From assembly GCA_009667805.1 (NCBI GenBank), contig CM019064.1, positions 78,676,400 through 78,740,399 on the forward strand: DNA of 64,000 nt. The letters run 5' to 3'. The notes beneath the pieces were generated by a model. It made no database searches, was not told the DNA's origin, and saw only the letters and a list, made by a program, of their open reading frames with translations. How positions within the stretch are numbered: the stretch's first letter is position 1; each line of letters opens with the position of its first letter. A program made the position numbers and the translations under genes. This stretch comes from Leptobrachium leishanense. Lineage: Eukaryota; Chordata; Amphibia; Anura; Megophryidae. Below, piece after piece: positions 1 to 12,074 of this stretch.

Positions 1-2180
1 GCATCAGTAATAAGAGTTTTACACTATTTCCCCTTGTTGTTTTCTTGACAGCCGTGTCAATGCTATAGAATATTTCATGGTCTGTGAATGAGGGCATTTT
101 ACAGAAAGTTTGTGACTTTGATGTGCAAATGCAGCCCTGGGTTTGTTTTGTGTTTTCTTTTTTAAATTTTATTTTGTAACTTTAAACAAATTTTTTTTTA
201 CCTAGCGAGGTCTTAAAGATCAGTGAACTCCATGCTTTTTCTCCCACACACGAAAAGCAATACATTATTGCGTTCTCCTACAATGAACCTATTGCGTTCT
301 CCTACAATGAACCTGTCATGGGTCACGTTATTTGGGCTCATGTCATAGGGAATTAAATTACATCTGTATAATGTGCAGGCAAAACGTCCACCAAATATTT
401 TGATTTTTGGATTTTAATTTAAATCTTAATCAAACATGCCCCCCCCCCACCTATTGCAACTGTTGTAAAAGAACATGGTCAGTTATGTGCAAACGTCTGC
501 AATAGCCCTCCTGAACATGATGGGATGTCAATGGCAGGTTCACTTTGAATGAGTGACAAACTTACATCACGCTCGTGAGCCAATAAGTAAGATTTTGAGC
601 CAACTACACATTTGAAGAGCCAGACATGTGTTTGTGTTATTCTACCAACCTCTATAGGCAAACGATTCGGAGTCAGGAGTGATACTCTAGATGCCAGGGT
701 CTACCAGGCTTTTGTATTTATCGTGACTTCTTTGCTTCTGTTTTTGCGCCCCACTTGTCAGTTTTTGTTTTAAAAAGATACAAGGGCTAAATCATCTTCT
801 AACTTTGCTTTCTTAAGGCTCATAAAGACTCAGGCGAAATATTAACTTAAACCGTAAGCCTCCCTCTCTTTCTTCAGCCAATGACTTTATTTATCAGCCT
901 CTTTTTTGTTGGAAGAAGTCATGTAGCAATCTAATAGAAATGGCTTTCAATGGACTGATTACAGACTGCATAGATTTTAGGAAGTGTTAAATTCTAGATT
1001 TCCATTATAATTACCATAAACCTTTTTCAAGTTTCTTCTTATATATCAAAATCGAAGTAAGACGCTGCGCGACTCTGATCAGAGGAGACGATAGACACAA
1101 CCACACCGAGATATGGCAGATTATCATCTGATCAGTCCGTGGTCTGTCAGGTTCGTTTATTGTTTCAACATCCAATAGAAATGTTCGTTATATATAAAAA
1201 CTTCCTGCAGTGTTCACTCCCAACGTAGGAATGTGATACAACAACCAATCAGAGCCGATACATTTCTACATCATGTGACAAAGATTTCGCGGGCATTTCT
1301 AAGTTAACAAAGGATATCTATTTCCATCACCCCGCTGACTAGCCTCGAGAGGAAACGAAATTGAACAGACACCGTGCTGGAACAAGGAGGGGGGGGGATT
1401 TCACACTAATGCAAAAATTAAAAAACTACCTATCATATTAAAATACCTTTCAGGAAGGGCCATATCAAAAAATGCATAACTCCTGTCCATTAATAATTTT
1501 GGACATTAAAGGGATACCCCAGGCACTGCGACCACTCAATATAATTTCAGCGGTCGCAGTGGCTGGAGTGTGTTTTTGGAAAGGGAGCATGTCACTGGGC
1601 TAATTCAGCTTTTTGAGTGTGAGAGATTAGTCCCACCTAAAAGTGGAGATCTGTGAGCATTGAACTTGGCTCACTGAGGATCATGAGTCGTTTTGAGAGA
1701 CCGTGAATTGGCTGGATGCTCACTCGAGCATCCAGTCTCCCACAGGTTATGTGATGGCTGCGGCTTGACTGGATACCAGCTGCTTGTCATGGCTGACTAG
1801 TGCCAAGAGAGCGTTGGATTCCAGGTGCGTTTTAAAACAAACTCTATGGTTGAAATGAGAGGGGGTGTGAAGACCACCCACTTTCTGCTCAGTCGTCATG
1901 TGCGGAGGGAGGGTTTACCAGGGATTAACAGCTTCAAGCCTCTGGATTTACGAACTCTATCCTCTCTCAGGCCCCAAGTTTATGCAACCTAACACTCCCA
2001 AAACCGTAAATACGCTGCCACCACGAAAGTAATAGGGCACTTTTGAAACCCCCCCCCCCACCCCTTAACTGTATATCACCTCAATCTAGGAGCCCAGCCA
2101 TATACAGATAAAATATCTCCCAAATGGTGAACTCTACAATAACGTGGACCAAAGCTATTCGGGAGAAACACGAATAATCT
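1..2180. other. Intronic stretch with no recognised element
   Basis: No open frame resembling a protein and no terminal inverted repeats were recognised. It holds short homopolymer runs (C9 near 440, G9 near 1390, C9 near 2050), a 24-bp tandem duplication at 267-314, and near 1509-1575 a short motif (AAAGGGATACCCCAGGCACT) that looks like part of a dispersed repeat, though I cannot define its limits. Confidence 0.5.
267..314. repeat. 24-bp exact tandem duplication
   Basis: The unit beginning ATTGCGTTCTCC occurs twice head to tail, 267-290 and 291-314, with no mismatch. The exactness implies a recent slippage or duplication event. Confidence 0.9.
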
Positions 2181-2210
2181 AGAGCCAAAGACTGTACTGG
2201 GTTACAAAGT

Positions 2211-2320
2211 TTTAATGGAAAAGACAAAAATAAAACTTTACACAGTGCCATTATTACGCAAAAACAAGACCTACAAAATATAATGTGCAAATACAGTTCC
2301 TGAAATAAAATGGGACTTAA
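2211..2320. repeat. Dispersed repeat fragment, paired with 41413-41502
   Basis: This segment and 41413-41502 share a recognisable order of words, including a tail ending AATAAAATGGGACTTAAA. Neither copy shows a translated domain. The class is unknown; an LTR or non-autonomous retroelement end is possible. The relationship was seen by eye only. Confidence 0.5.
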
Positions 2321-2329
2321 ACAAAACAC

Positions 2330-4115
2330 AGAAGACTAACTTCCATAGATGGCTCTTCCGTGGGTATTTTAGGTTTTATAAGTCCCTGGAATGGTCTGGT
2401 GTTCCTTCAACAAAAGTCCTTGCAAAAAAGACCCTGAGGTTCGGGTGAGCATCCTGTATAAAGAACTGGCCCCTCACCCACCAACCCGTACTCCGTTTGG
2501 TTCAGGTTTGGCTCCTCTGATCAAGTTTCCATCCAGCCCTCCATCCAAGGGAGCAGATTATCAGAGGGTCGTAAATGGCACATGGCAATATCCAGTGGGA
2601 TATTAATAATGTTTAATAACTCTGCCAGTTAGCCTCCACTGTCCCAGCTACTGTGATATTCTTATTATTCGTCAGCACAGCTGGTTTCATTAGAGTCCAA
2701 ACACAACCCAGTTACCATATTCAATTGCACGAACTCAGTACTGAGGGTTAACTCCTTTGAAAAGACAGAAAAACCTCCCACAAATTCGGCGTTTAAATCC
2801 GGCACAACGCAAGAACCAGGCCTGTGCATGACAGGGAGCCATTGGGGGTTAATGTTTAACCTCTCCATTGCCCCATCTCCAGTTTTTTTTTACGGTGTAT
2901 CATTGTAAGGTCTTGGTGTATCGTTTTTGAGTATCCATTGTGAGAATTGGAGGTTTCACATTTATCCATATCAAGTTATCTGCACAAGATATGTGTTTGC
3001 ATTGAAAGCTGTAAATGCTGCCTGTCAAGGACATCTGAAATATACAATGGCTTGAAATTTAATTGAATGTTTAGATTTCCTTTTCATTGTGGGTCCCTGG
3101 TGTTGTAGTATGTTTGCAGCCTCCTCTTATCTTTCCGAGAGGCATTTCTTCCTCGTGCTGCTCCTATACAATGATCCGCTTGCTCTTTTTGTATCCGTTG
3201 AATTTTATTATCGATATACAATTTGCGGAGGATGTGTATTCAGTGCCTTTAAGTTACCTTTTGTATTGATTGCTTGCTCTTTTACTGAACCGATGTTCCC
3301 CCGGGCTCCATTAAATAGTTCATTAGAAGCGATGATGTGCAGCTACTGCTGTAGAGGAGAGACTTGCTTAAAATAGGACTTTGTCCCACACTGATGTAAC
3401 CATATACTAAAGCCACTGGCCGCCAAATCCTTTTCCATAAATCTTTATTCTCAATTAGTGGAATGCCAGTTCCACCATGGGGTGGTTTTTCCAAGCAGCA
3501 TCATACAAGGAATTCTATTTATTGCTACCTTTTGGAACAGTTATCCTGTGTCAGGAAGAGCGGTTATTACCTCCCAGTGAGAACAAAGTGTGCTTCACAT
3601 GTACGCACTATGGATTCACGACGTGTGAGTGAAATATGGCGTGTCTATCCTATGCTTTTTATGAATATTTTAATGAATACAAACCGCCGTCAAAATCCGG
3701 ACCACAAAGTGCGAAATAAATTTCTTGTGATTTTTCTTTTTTTCTCCTTGTGCGTTTCTACATATAATTTGTAGATATTGTATATGTTTCATTTGCTCGG
3801 GAATCCATTATGTGTAAATTAAAGTCCATTTAAGTGTAACCTTGCTATATAGCCCATTCTTGGGAAAATGTTTAAAGCTGTACTTGGATCGAGACCTTTT
3901 CTGTGCAAGGAATCAAGCATGGAGCGGACGAGAAGACAGACTTATAGCGGTGTAATGTTTTCAAATCCCTACTCTCACAAACCGGTCCTTAATGTCTCAC
4001 CTCTATAACAGAGCATGCCAAATCCAAGAGCCAGGTAGCCAATGGCTCCTGGAACTCTACTTATGGCTCCTAAATATTTTAGGTTATTGTGGAAAACTTT
4101 CTAGGCAAATCGTTG
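2330..4115. other. Intronic stretch, nothing classified
   Basis: Open frames here (for example 3463-3774 and 3089-3376) have low-complexity or arbitrary composition and no domain motif. No TIRs, LTR ends or tRNA-like boxes were recognised. A segment near 4008-4090 repeats the word GAGCC/GGCTCC several times and may be an old repeat fragment. Confidence 0.45.
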
Positions 4116-4120
4116 CCTAA

Positions 4121-4545
4121 GGCTAAGGTCAGACGAAAGCAGTTTTAACGTGCGTTTAGCCGCACGAAATCACGGCCGTGCTAGCAGCAAATGACGTCCA
4201 ATGCCGGGGAACAGACGACGAACGGCCGCACGAAAGTTCGTCCGTGCAACGCAAGTGGCAAACGAACGCATTTTTCGAGAACGTCAAACCACTACTACTG
4301 ACGTACAGAGTGCGCTGCGGCCGCATAGCGGCGTGTTTGCGTGATTGGGAGACGTCAGACGCTGCACACGTCCGGCCAACATAACGTCCAGACGCAAAAG
4401 GGTTTTATTGATGATCCGTACAAAATCACGGACGAAAAGGCGCATCGTATGACCGCTATCGCATATTCCGTGAAAAAATAGGTCCATTCGTTCGAACGCA
4501 CTTTTTCACGGACAACTTGAAAAATGCGTTCGTCTGACCCTAGCC
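4121..4545 (+). mobile_element. Harbinger-like MITE, GTCAGACG family, copy 1
   Basis: The element starts GGCTAAGGTCAGACG and ends CGTCTGACCCTAGCC, imperfect inverted termini. The flanking trinucleotides are TAA and TTA; PIF/Harbinger elements duplicate TWA, so one flank has probably changed. The interior is unusually rich in CG and in the words ACG and CGTC, and it has no transposase. It aligns along its length with 20663-21088 (426 bp, same orientation). Related termini occur at 19790-20253 and 30427-30773. Confidence 0.75.
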
Positions 4546-4695
4546 TTAAAATGTGTATAAAAAAACAAAAAAAACAGGGGGTTCTAGCCTCCCCTCTGGG
4601 ATCCAAGGATTTTCCAGTCGTGTACAAATCCTCAGGATGCTGTAGAAGAAAAGAGAAAAATAATAGTGCGATAGCAAGGAGTGCTAAAAGATATG

Positions 4696-5413
4696 GGGCT
4701 CTATTAACAGCTTTGCGCAAACGTTAACGCGCGCACAAAAACGCATTAACGCGAGGCGAAAAACCCTTAGCGCAGAACGTCGTATTACAATGCAAAAAAT
4801 GCGCGTTAACGTCTACCGCGGGTGGACCTGCGCGAACCCTTTGCGAGCATAATGTACTTTGCGCGTCCTATACTTAACATTGTGAGCGCAAATGCGTTTG
4901 TGCGCTGGTATGCGGATGGTATTACATTCTATGCGCAAATTTTAACGGGCAACGTTTGCGCGCATAATTTTAACGTCTTTTAAAAGCTGGTGGTAACTGA
5001 AAATCTGAACGTTCTGGCCGAAAACCAAATACACCAGCCTGAAAAAAAGTATAGCTACACATTCTACACATACCCAAACAATAAAATGGAGAAATTGTGC
5101 GTGTTTTTATTATTGTTGCAGCATATATAGATTGATTTTGACAGGCGCAAAAACTTAACGTGAGAAAATTGTGGTTCTTAATTCAGATTGGCTGAATCTC
5201 GTGAAAAAAACAGTCCGCCCACCGATTTCTGCGCACAGCGTTAATGTGCGTGGGTTTTTGCGCGTCTTTTTTACACACAATATTTTTTGACGGATAAAAA
5301 AATGCGCTCGGATTGTAGTGGCAGCGTTAATTTACATGCGTTAACGTTTAACGCTGCGCGCAAAAAAAATTGTGTTGCGCGTGCGTTATTGCACGAAGCA
5401 GTTAATAGAGCCC
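4696..5413 (+). mobile_element. MITE family GGGCTCTATTAAC, copy 1 (about 718 bp)
   Basis: Termini GGGCTCTATTAAC and GTTAATAGAGCCC are exact inverted repeats flanked by a 3-bp direct repeat ATG. A second copy lies at 45066-45790 (flanked by TAA) in the same orientation and is collinear throughout. The interior is built from the words GCGCAAA, AACGTTAACG and ACGTTAA, giving a high CpG count for an intron. There is no plausible transposase frame. A 3-bp duplication suggests PIF/Harbinger, but ATG is not the usual TWA target. Confidence 0.8.
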
Positions 5414-5734
5414 ATGGATTTTATTGCACTTGCTTAAAAACAAGGGGGGAAAAAAAGGCTAATCACATATAACACTCTGACAAAACGTCCCCAACTGCGC
5501 AGTCCAATGTAGACAGGACGTCCAGAAATCGGGTGGGCAGTTTGATGCATTTCGTCGAATGATCGACTTCCTTAGGAGCGGTAATTCATGCAATTTTGGG
5601 ACATGGTGGCATGTGTTATGGGATGAACAGCTTGTTTTATATCGGTTCTTTTTGCCCGATGCTTATTACCCTATGTTTTTTGTATTTCATAGTACAGAGT
5701 TCTCCAGACATTTTGAAACTGCATCTGCTATGAT

Positions 5735-5830
5735 GCTCAGTTACTCATTACCTTGGTCAAAAATCATGGGAAATGTCAAAACATCTGGAAGGCCAAGGTT
5801 GTTGACCCCTGTCATAATGTTTCAGATGTA
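5735..5830. mobile_element. Fragment of CAACCTTGGC palindromic MITE family
   Basis: Carries the family words ATCATGGGAAATGT, ACATCTGGA and GGCCAAGGTTGTTGACCCC. The full palindromic form is at 6643-6770. Other fragments lie at 21178-21275, 28095-28200, 47955-48010 and 53163-53290. Confidence 0.6.
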
Positions 5831-6000
5831 ATAGGCTCCCTCTTTGTTTGTATCTCTTTGACACACATTTTGTGAAGGGCTGCTTTATAATATATGGAAC
5901 CCTTCAGTTGTGTATCCGGCTTCTTCCTTCTTCATGCACTGTGTTCCAGTTCATCATTTTCTGGAATCTGAATGTTTGAAGATCATTAGTTTGTATAACA

Positions 6001-6195
6001 ATTATTATGATTAATATTTTACCAGGAAGGATACATTGAGATTTCTCTCGTTTTCAAGTACGTTCTGGGTGGCGAGTATGTACCGTTAGGTGTCTTGCCC
6101 AAGGACATTTAATGGAGAGGTGCTCTGGCCGGGATTCGAACTTGTGTCTCCACGGTTATAGAGCAGTGACATTACCTCTACTTCAGTACTCCATC
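6001..6195 (-). mobile_element. tRNA-derived SINE, reverse orientation
   Basis: Read on the minus strand, the segment contains a B-box-like word (GTTCGAATCCCGGCC) about 40 nt after a region resembling a tRNA anticodon arm. It continues into CCTTGGGCAAGACACCTAA and a tail ending in TTCCTGGTAAAATATT. That is the layout of a Pol III tRNA-derived SINE. A fragment of the same tail occurs at 25258-25335 inside a hAT element, which supports a dispersed family. The exact family is not named. Confidence 0.65.
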
Positions 6196-6642
6196 AATCA
6201 ATAGTTGTTTCAAAATAGAAAACTGTCAGTGATTTTCTTAACTTCTGAGTACCCCCAATTCTCACGGTTGTCTTTATTGTGCAACAGGAGCCAAAGGAAC
6301 TGTTTCACAGGGGGAGGTAAAACACTGTCATATTCAACACCTGATATCATACCATCTGTCTGTGCTCCGATATAAATCTACATTGGTTTCGTTTTCCTTT
6401 ATTAGGAGTCTGTAGTTTTTGTTTTCTTGTAATGAGTAATGTCTTAATTGTCTGATGCCATTGACACAAGTACTAGCAATTTGTATTCTGCTTGCAGGGT
6501 TTTGTGGGGGGTAGAGTTGCGTAGTTGTGTGCTTTTCTGTCTCTTGAGGTTTTGTTTTTTTTTTGCTTACCATCGCTTTTATTAAATGTATATTAATATT
6601 CAGAAATTACTGCCATTCCAAATCAGATCACATGCAGATGAC

Positions 6643-6770
6643 CAACCTTGGCTCCCTGATGTTTCAGGAACTACATTTCCCATGTGACTCAGTCAGCCTA
6701 ATGGATGACTGAGCATCATGGGAGATGTAGTTCTATAACATCTGTAGAGCCAAGGTTGCTGATCCCCTAG
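6643..6770. mobile_element. Palindromic hAT-like MITE (CAACCTTGGC family)
   Basis: The left half, from CAACCTTGGCTCC to CATTTCCCATG, is answered by the right half, from CATGGGAGATGTAG to AGCCAAGGTTGCTGATCCCC, in inverted order, making a fold-back of about 130 bp. No coding capacity. The ends resemble vertebrate hAT MITEs whose termini read CAGGGGTC-GCAACC. A clean 8-bp duplication could not be read. Confidence 0.65.
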
Positions 6771-7466
6771 AGACAATCCCCCCCCCAAATTTTATACACA
6801 CACACACACAGATGCACTAATAAAAGAATTCGCCTGCTATATGGAAGTGCCCCATTAACAAAAAGGCTCTAGTGTAGCTTGTTTTTCTTCTCAAGTGGAG
6901 AACGCCGCAACCTGGCTCATGAAATGGTACGGATCAGCCGCCAAAGAGCAAGGCTTAGGCTGAGGATTTTTCCCTTTAAGAAGGTTTTAAGAGCTCCCAA
7001 GGAACGTTCTTGGGGGGGAAGAATAACTGCGGCCAAAATGAAGGGGTAGGAAGGGGAGGGCTACGTTTTGGCTGGATTTCCAATTTAAAATAGAACTGGA
7101 AATGAGGAACCTGCCTCTCGAGATTTAAGGCTGCCAAATTCTAAACATGGCCTGCTATTTTACAATTTGCCTGGATTAGTAACAAAAGTAATAATTTTAT
7201 TGCCAAAAAAGTCCTATTCTATGGGGTATGTTTAGTATGAATTCTCCTGCGAGATCAGCAATACAGAAATATAGAACGTTTTTAAGAGCGTTTGATTAAA
7301 ACGAATGTTGCGCCGGTGAAACAGTGCAAAGAATCCGTCTATTGTGGGTTGCGTTAAATGATGTGTTGGGTTTATGGGGAGTTTTTTTTGTTTTTTTCAG
7401 CTCTAACATGTCAAAGCAAACAGTGGAATCTCTGATTTTCATATTTTTTTCTGTCTCTCTTCCTAG
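6771..7466. other. Exon-proximal intron sequence
   Basis: A C8 run and a short CA repeat at 6795-6812 are followed by unique-looking sequence. The last 30 bases form the pyrimidine tract and AG acceptor for the exon at 7467. No transposon end recognised. Confidence 0.5.
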
Positions 7467-7514
7467 GACCTGCGCAAACAGGTAGCTCCTTTATTAAAGA
7501 GTTTCCAAGCAGAG
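7467..7514 (+). CDS. CUX1: CUX1 coding exon, 48 bp (16 codons)
   Basis: The exon translates without interruption to DLRKQVAPLLKSFQAE, which I recognise as an N-terminal segment of CUX1/CASP. It is preceded by a pyrimidine-rich tract ending TCCTAG and followed by the donor GTAAGA. Both boundaries are in phase 0, and its length is exactly 16 codons. CUX1 is a nuclear cut-repeat homeodomain repressor; the alternative product CASP is a Golgi membrane coiled-coil protein, and both share this region. The paralogue CUX2 has a similar segment, but the exon at 54130 favours CUX1. The start methionine lies upstream of the window. Confidence 0.93.
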
Positions 7515-9427
7515 GTAAGATTGCTTTGTTTTCATTTCTCAATGTTTGATGTTGAAAGGAAATTAATTGTGAATTATACAGCTTTGGAAAGAAAATGCTT
7601 CTTTCAAGTGGGTTCTTGCGTTATTGGGTCTATTGTTTTCTACAGCAACATCCTTTACTTTGTATGCTCTTATTGATAAGTGCGTGGAAAATATTTATAT
7701 GTGTGTGTGTATCTTTTTATAGAAAAAAAGCACAATTCAGAATGGCACAAACCTACATATATAGTGCTTAAAGGGACACTATGCTTTGTGGCTACTCAGG
7801 TGCGTCTTCCAGCTCAGTGGTGGCTCTTGGAGGGCTGATTCAGCTCTGAGTGCAGGGGCTTAGCTCCTCCTAGTAGTTCAGGTCAGCTAGAGCAGGGATC
7901 TCAGGGGGGGGGGATGTTTCCGAACTAATTCTGTGAATTGTAGACCATAAACATCTGGAGCGCCAGCGTTTGAGTTGGCTAAACTAGAGCATCGGGGCGA
8001 GGAAGTGGGAACCAGTTTAGGTCTCACCTCTCACTCTCGGCCAATGGATTTACTGGACTGTCCTGTGAACACAAGACATGTGCCAACTTATAGCAACCCA
8101 GAAGTACGTCATGTCCATAGAATAAGAGAGCCAGCGCTGTGCTTGAGGAAAGGGTTAAGTTTTAGAACTTAAAGTATTAAAGGGCCACTACTTATCTGTC
8201 CTTATTGTGTTTATTTTATGTTGCTGATATCTTACATGTGCTTTGTTTTTCTCTTGTTTGTTTAGTTAATAAAATATCTTCCTTTATATGTGTCACTGGG
8301 TGCATCCATTGTGTGATCTTTTGTGTTGTAAACTGCCACCCCCCCCCCAGTACCTTCACCTCACTGGGTCCACACTTGTGTGGCTTTGACCATAGAATGG
8401 AGTCTATGGGTTGATCACTGACTCAAATGATTGTATTGTGTGGGATGCATTCAAATGACATCACTGGGGGTAGATTAGAAGTCTTTTAAGATCCCTGTGT
8501 CTTATCGCATTCAGCTGCCATCTCTTATCTTGTGTAGCCCTGACAACACAATACACCCCCTGCTGACGTATCTAAACATTCCCCCCTCCACTTCAGTAAC
8601 TGTTAAATACCGTATTGGATGATGCACAGCCACAAAGTAAAACCTTTGCAAAGATTTTGGTAAATGTTGCATCATGGGAAATATCCACAAAATGGAAACG
8701 GGAGATAAATCTTTTTTTTTTTTACTTTTTCTTACTTGCAATTACTTCAAAGAAAGTAAAAAACAGCAGCATATGTTTTGTAATGTGGTTTTATTTGTAA
8801 TGCACAATTAATCTAGTTACAGCTTTATGTAGGTGGTAGTGTCACTTTAATATGGGAGAGGGTCAGGAGGAGTTAGTTTTTAACTCCTCTGTTTCCCCCC
8901 TCGTGTTTTAACTCACGATTGCCCCTATAAGTTTCCTACAACAAAAATCTGTAACCTCTGAACTTTACTCCATTTCCCCCCAAAACACCTGTATCCTGAC
9001 ATGCATACAATATGCTATGACAATAAAATAGTGAGTACGACCAACCATTTAGCATACACATTGTTAGGCTCATAATAATGCATGTGATTCTAGAACAAAG
9101 TGGTCAGGCTGCTGTGCGTTGGAGAGTTTTTATTTCTCTCTGAAGATCCACGTTTCCCTATGAACGCTTTGCAGAATGTCCTGTTTTTCTCGTGACACAT
9201 TTGCCTTGGCATTTTTCAATTTCCTTTTGAACCTTTTCAAGACATCCCGCCTGAGGAAATGCAAAGGGACAGTGTGAAACTTCAATCTAACCAAGTCCTG
9301 AATCAGCTGTCATTATGAAGACTGCACTTGGCCGCGTGATCCTGCATCTACCGAGCTAGTCCCTTGTTCTTTTTTTTTTATTATTGTTTTATGTAAATAC
9401 ATTGGTCAATATTCCAAAATTGGTGTT
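7515..9427. other. Intronic stretch with simple repeats only
   Basis: Short TG repeat near 7697-7710, and motifs near 7770 and 8177 beginning AAAGGGACACTA or AAAGGGCCACTA that resemble ends of dispersed repeats, without definable limits. Open frames here are short and featureless. Confidence 0.45.
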
Positions 9428-9495
9428 AACCAGAGCTGTTGTACTCTTACCAGAACCATTCTAGTCCATGGGATTAAGTTTACAACAGCTCCGCT
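9428..9495. mobile_element. Small fold-back MITE, about 68 bp, paired with 44829-44895
   Basis: Starts AACCAGAGCTGTTGTA and ends TTTACAACAGCTCC, an imperfect palindrome. The same fold-back with better conserved ends is at 44829-44895. No coding content. Confidence 0.6.
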
Positions 9496-9786
9496 TAAAG
9501 GACTGTGCATGTCTAGACAGAAAAAAATTAAATTGACATTTTTATACCTATAGACAAACTAGAATACAGTGGCAAGAAAAAGTATGTGAACCCTTTGGGA
9601 TTACGTGGAGTTTTGCATGAATTCGTCATAAAATGTGCTCTGATCTTCATCTAAGTCACAACAATTTGAGAGACACAGTCTGTTTAAAATAATACAACAC
9701 AAACATTATATGTTTTCATGTGTTTATTGAACATAACATGTAAACATTCACAGTGCAGGGTGGAAAAAGTATGTGAACCTTTGGAC

Positions 9787-11559
9787 TTAATAACTGGTTG
9801 ACCCTCCTTTGGCAGCAATAACCTCAACCAAACGTTTCCTGTAGTTGCAGATCAGACCTGCACAACGATCTGGAGTAATTTTGGACCACTCCTCTTCACA
9901 AAACTGTTTCAGTGTAGCAATATTCTTGGGATGTCTGGTGTGAATCGCTCTCTTAAGGTCATGCCACAGCATTTCAATTGGGTTGAGGTCAGGACTCTGG
10001 GCCACTCCAGAAGGCGTATTTTGTTTTGTTGAAGCCATTCTTTTGTTGAATTACTTGTATGCTTTGGGTCATTGTCCTGTTGCATCACACATCCTCTGCG
10101 GAGCTTCAGTTGGCGGACAGATGGTCTTACGTTTTCCTGCAAAATGTCTTGATAAACTCTGGAATTCATTTTTCCATCAATGACAACAATCTGTCCAGGA
10201 CCTGAAGCAGCAAAACAGCCGCAAACCATGATGCTCCCTCCGCCATGGTTTACAGTGGAGATGAGGTTTTGATGTTGGTGTGCGGTGCCTTTTTTTCCTC
10301 AACAAATACAGGGTTATCCAAAGAGATTTGAAAAGTAACCGCACGTTCGGTGACTTTTCGTTCTCTTCAATTCGGTTCCTTTTGCCGATCCCATTTCGGT
10401 GACCCTGCGGTGTATTCAGCAAACAGCACAGGGCCCCCGAATTGCAGGGAAAAGCTGCCGAAAACCTGACGAAAACTAACCGAATGCACGCTGAAAACAA
10501 GCAAAAACATCTGGATTAACCTTCGAAGGAGCCGAACAGGAGCCGAATCACACAGAGCCGAAGCAGCTGTGACGTAGAGGAGGCAGTGAATAAATTAGCA
10601 AAACCATTTGTATGAATCTGGGAAAATGAAACGCTGTTTGCAAAGAAACTACTGAGCGAAAATGTCTAAAGAGAATGATAATAAAGAGGGCTGTTACAAA
10701 AAAATAAGTAAACTGAAAAAAAAATCAAAAACAAAATCGGACTTTAAAAAAAAAAAAAAAATCTGAAAAATGCTTAAAGTATCCGAAAAAATCTATAAAT
10801 GAGACTTTTTGCAGCAGAATTTTATAATGAACGGTTGATTAGATATTGAATTAAAACAAGAATATTTTTAACATTGAAGCCTATGGGATTCTCCTGAATA
10901 AACTTGCCGCATGAAACCACTGAATGGCAGGGCATTTCGGGAACCTTTCACTGCTGGTTTGTGTTCTCTGAATAGCCGAAGCAGTGCTTTTTCATGGGGA
11001 TTTCACTGCCCTCGAACAGGGACCGAACAGGCACCGTATGTTCAGGCAATTCGCCAGGATTTGGCGAATTGCCTGCTCTCTGGATAACCGAATGGCCAGG
11101 AAAGGTAACCGAACGCTGATTTTCAGCGTTCGGTTACCTTTCTCAAGCAATTCGGATCTCTTTGGATAACCCTGATAGTTTGTGTTTTTCCCAAACAACT
11201 CAATTTTGGTTTCATCTGTCCACAGAATATTTTGCCAGTAGTGCTGTGGAACATCCAGGTGCTCTTTTGCAAACTTCAAACGTGCTGCAATATTCTTTTT
11301 GGACAGCAATGGCTTCCTCCGTGGTGTCCTCCCATGTACTCCATTCTTGTTTAATGTTTTCCTTATTGTAGATGTGTCAACAAAAATGTGTCAGAGATTT
11401 CTGTAAGTCTTTAGCTGACACTCTAGGATTCTTCTTTACCTCATTAAGCATTCTGTGCTGTGCTCTTGCAGTCATCTTTACAGGATTACCACGCCTAGGG
11501 AGAGTAGCAACAGTGCTGAAGTTTCTACATTTGTAGACAGTCTGTCTTACCGTGGACAC
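9787..11559 (-). pseudogene. Tc1 transposase pseudogene, split by MITE insertion
   Basis: Minus-strand pieces carry, in order, a helix-turn-helix remnant with [14 protein letters not shown] (11377-11559), the first catalytic aspartate in [15 protein letters not shown] (about 11170-11309), the second in QQDNDPKHTS (about 9990-10229) and the final motif [16 protein letters not shown] (9787-10038), consistent with a DD34E cut-and-paste transposase. The pieces are in different frames and the 866-bp nested MITE sits just after the first aspartate region. It cannot encode a working enzyme. The N-terminal DNA-binding part is incomplete. Confidence 0.9.
10309..11174. mobile_element. Nested MITE, CAGGGTTATCCAAAGAGA family
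   Basis: Termini CAGGGTTATCCAAAGAGA and TCTCTTTGGATAACCCTG are exact inverted repeats. The flanks are ATA on both sides (10306-10308, 11175-11177), and excising element plus one ATA restores a continuous Tc1 coding segment. A 3-bp ATA duplication does not fit a standard superfamily cleanly. Interior sequence is shared with 25388-25918 (same orientation) and, inverted, with 49188-49978. It has no transposase. Confidence 0.85.
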
Positions 11560-12074
11560 CTGAACATCAAGGCTTTTGGAGATACTGTTTGTTTACATGT
11601 TATGTTCAATAAACACATGAAAACATATGTTTGTGTTGTATTTTTTAAGCAGACTGTGTTTTTCAAATTGTTGTGACTTAGATGAAGATCAGAGCACATT
11701 TTATGACCAATTCATGCAAAACTCCACGTAATCCCAAAGGGTTCACATACTTTTGCCACTGTAAATCAATAAAATTTTTAGCAATGTTTAAAGAAAGAAA
11801 ATAAACCTTTTTTTAAACTGTCATTTAATCTTCTATGGCCACGCCCCTCAGCTAGGGGTGTTTCTTCAGCTCCCACTTCCTGTATATTCCCCACCCGCTA
11901 CTCCACCCACAAAAGCTTCACATGCACTAGCTGTGCACGTGAAACCCTGTGCAGCTCAGGACTGGGGAAACTGAGGAACTGAATATTAGCAGCTCTGAAA
12001 CTGTGAAAGCAAAACACACTCGCTGACTCGCTCGCTCGCAGACTCACCTGCTGACACGCTCACTTGCGCTCTTT

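Larger units (their letters stand above)
1..7466 (+). other. CUX1: 3' part of a CUX1 intron (upstream end outside window)
   Basis: This is intron sequence by exclusion. It ends at a good acceptor (pyrimidine-rich tract, then TCCTAG) directly before the exon at 7467. The preceding CUX1 coding exon, expected to end just before residues DLRKQ, is not found here, so the intron is at least 7.5 kb. Its contents are listed separately. Confidence 0.8.
9567..11761 (-). mobile_element. Tc1/mariner element A, interrupted by a nested MITE
   Basis: Ends CAGTGGCAAGAAAAAGTA and TACTTTTGCCACTG are inverted repeats flanked by TA on both sides (9565-9566 and 11762-11763), as expected for Tc1/mariner. The similarity of the two ends continues inward for about 200 bp. 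Transposase remnants run on the minus strand. Removing the nested element at 10309-11174 leaves about 1.33 kb, short of the usual 1.6 kb, so it is also internally eroded. Confidence 0.93.

Noticed and set aside
6001..6195. Functional tRNA gene on the minus strand
   Set aside because: No complete cloverleaf or terminator; the B box continues into a SINE body and tail.
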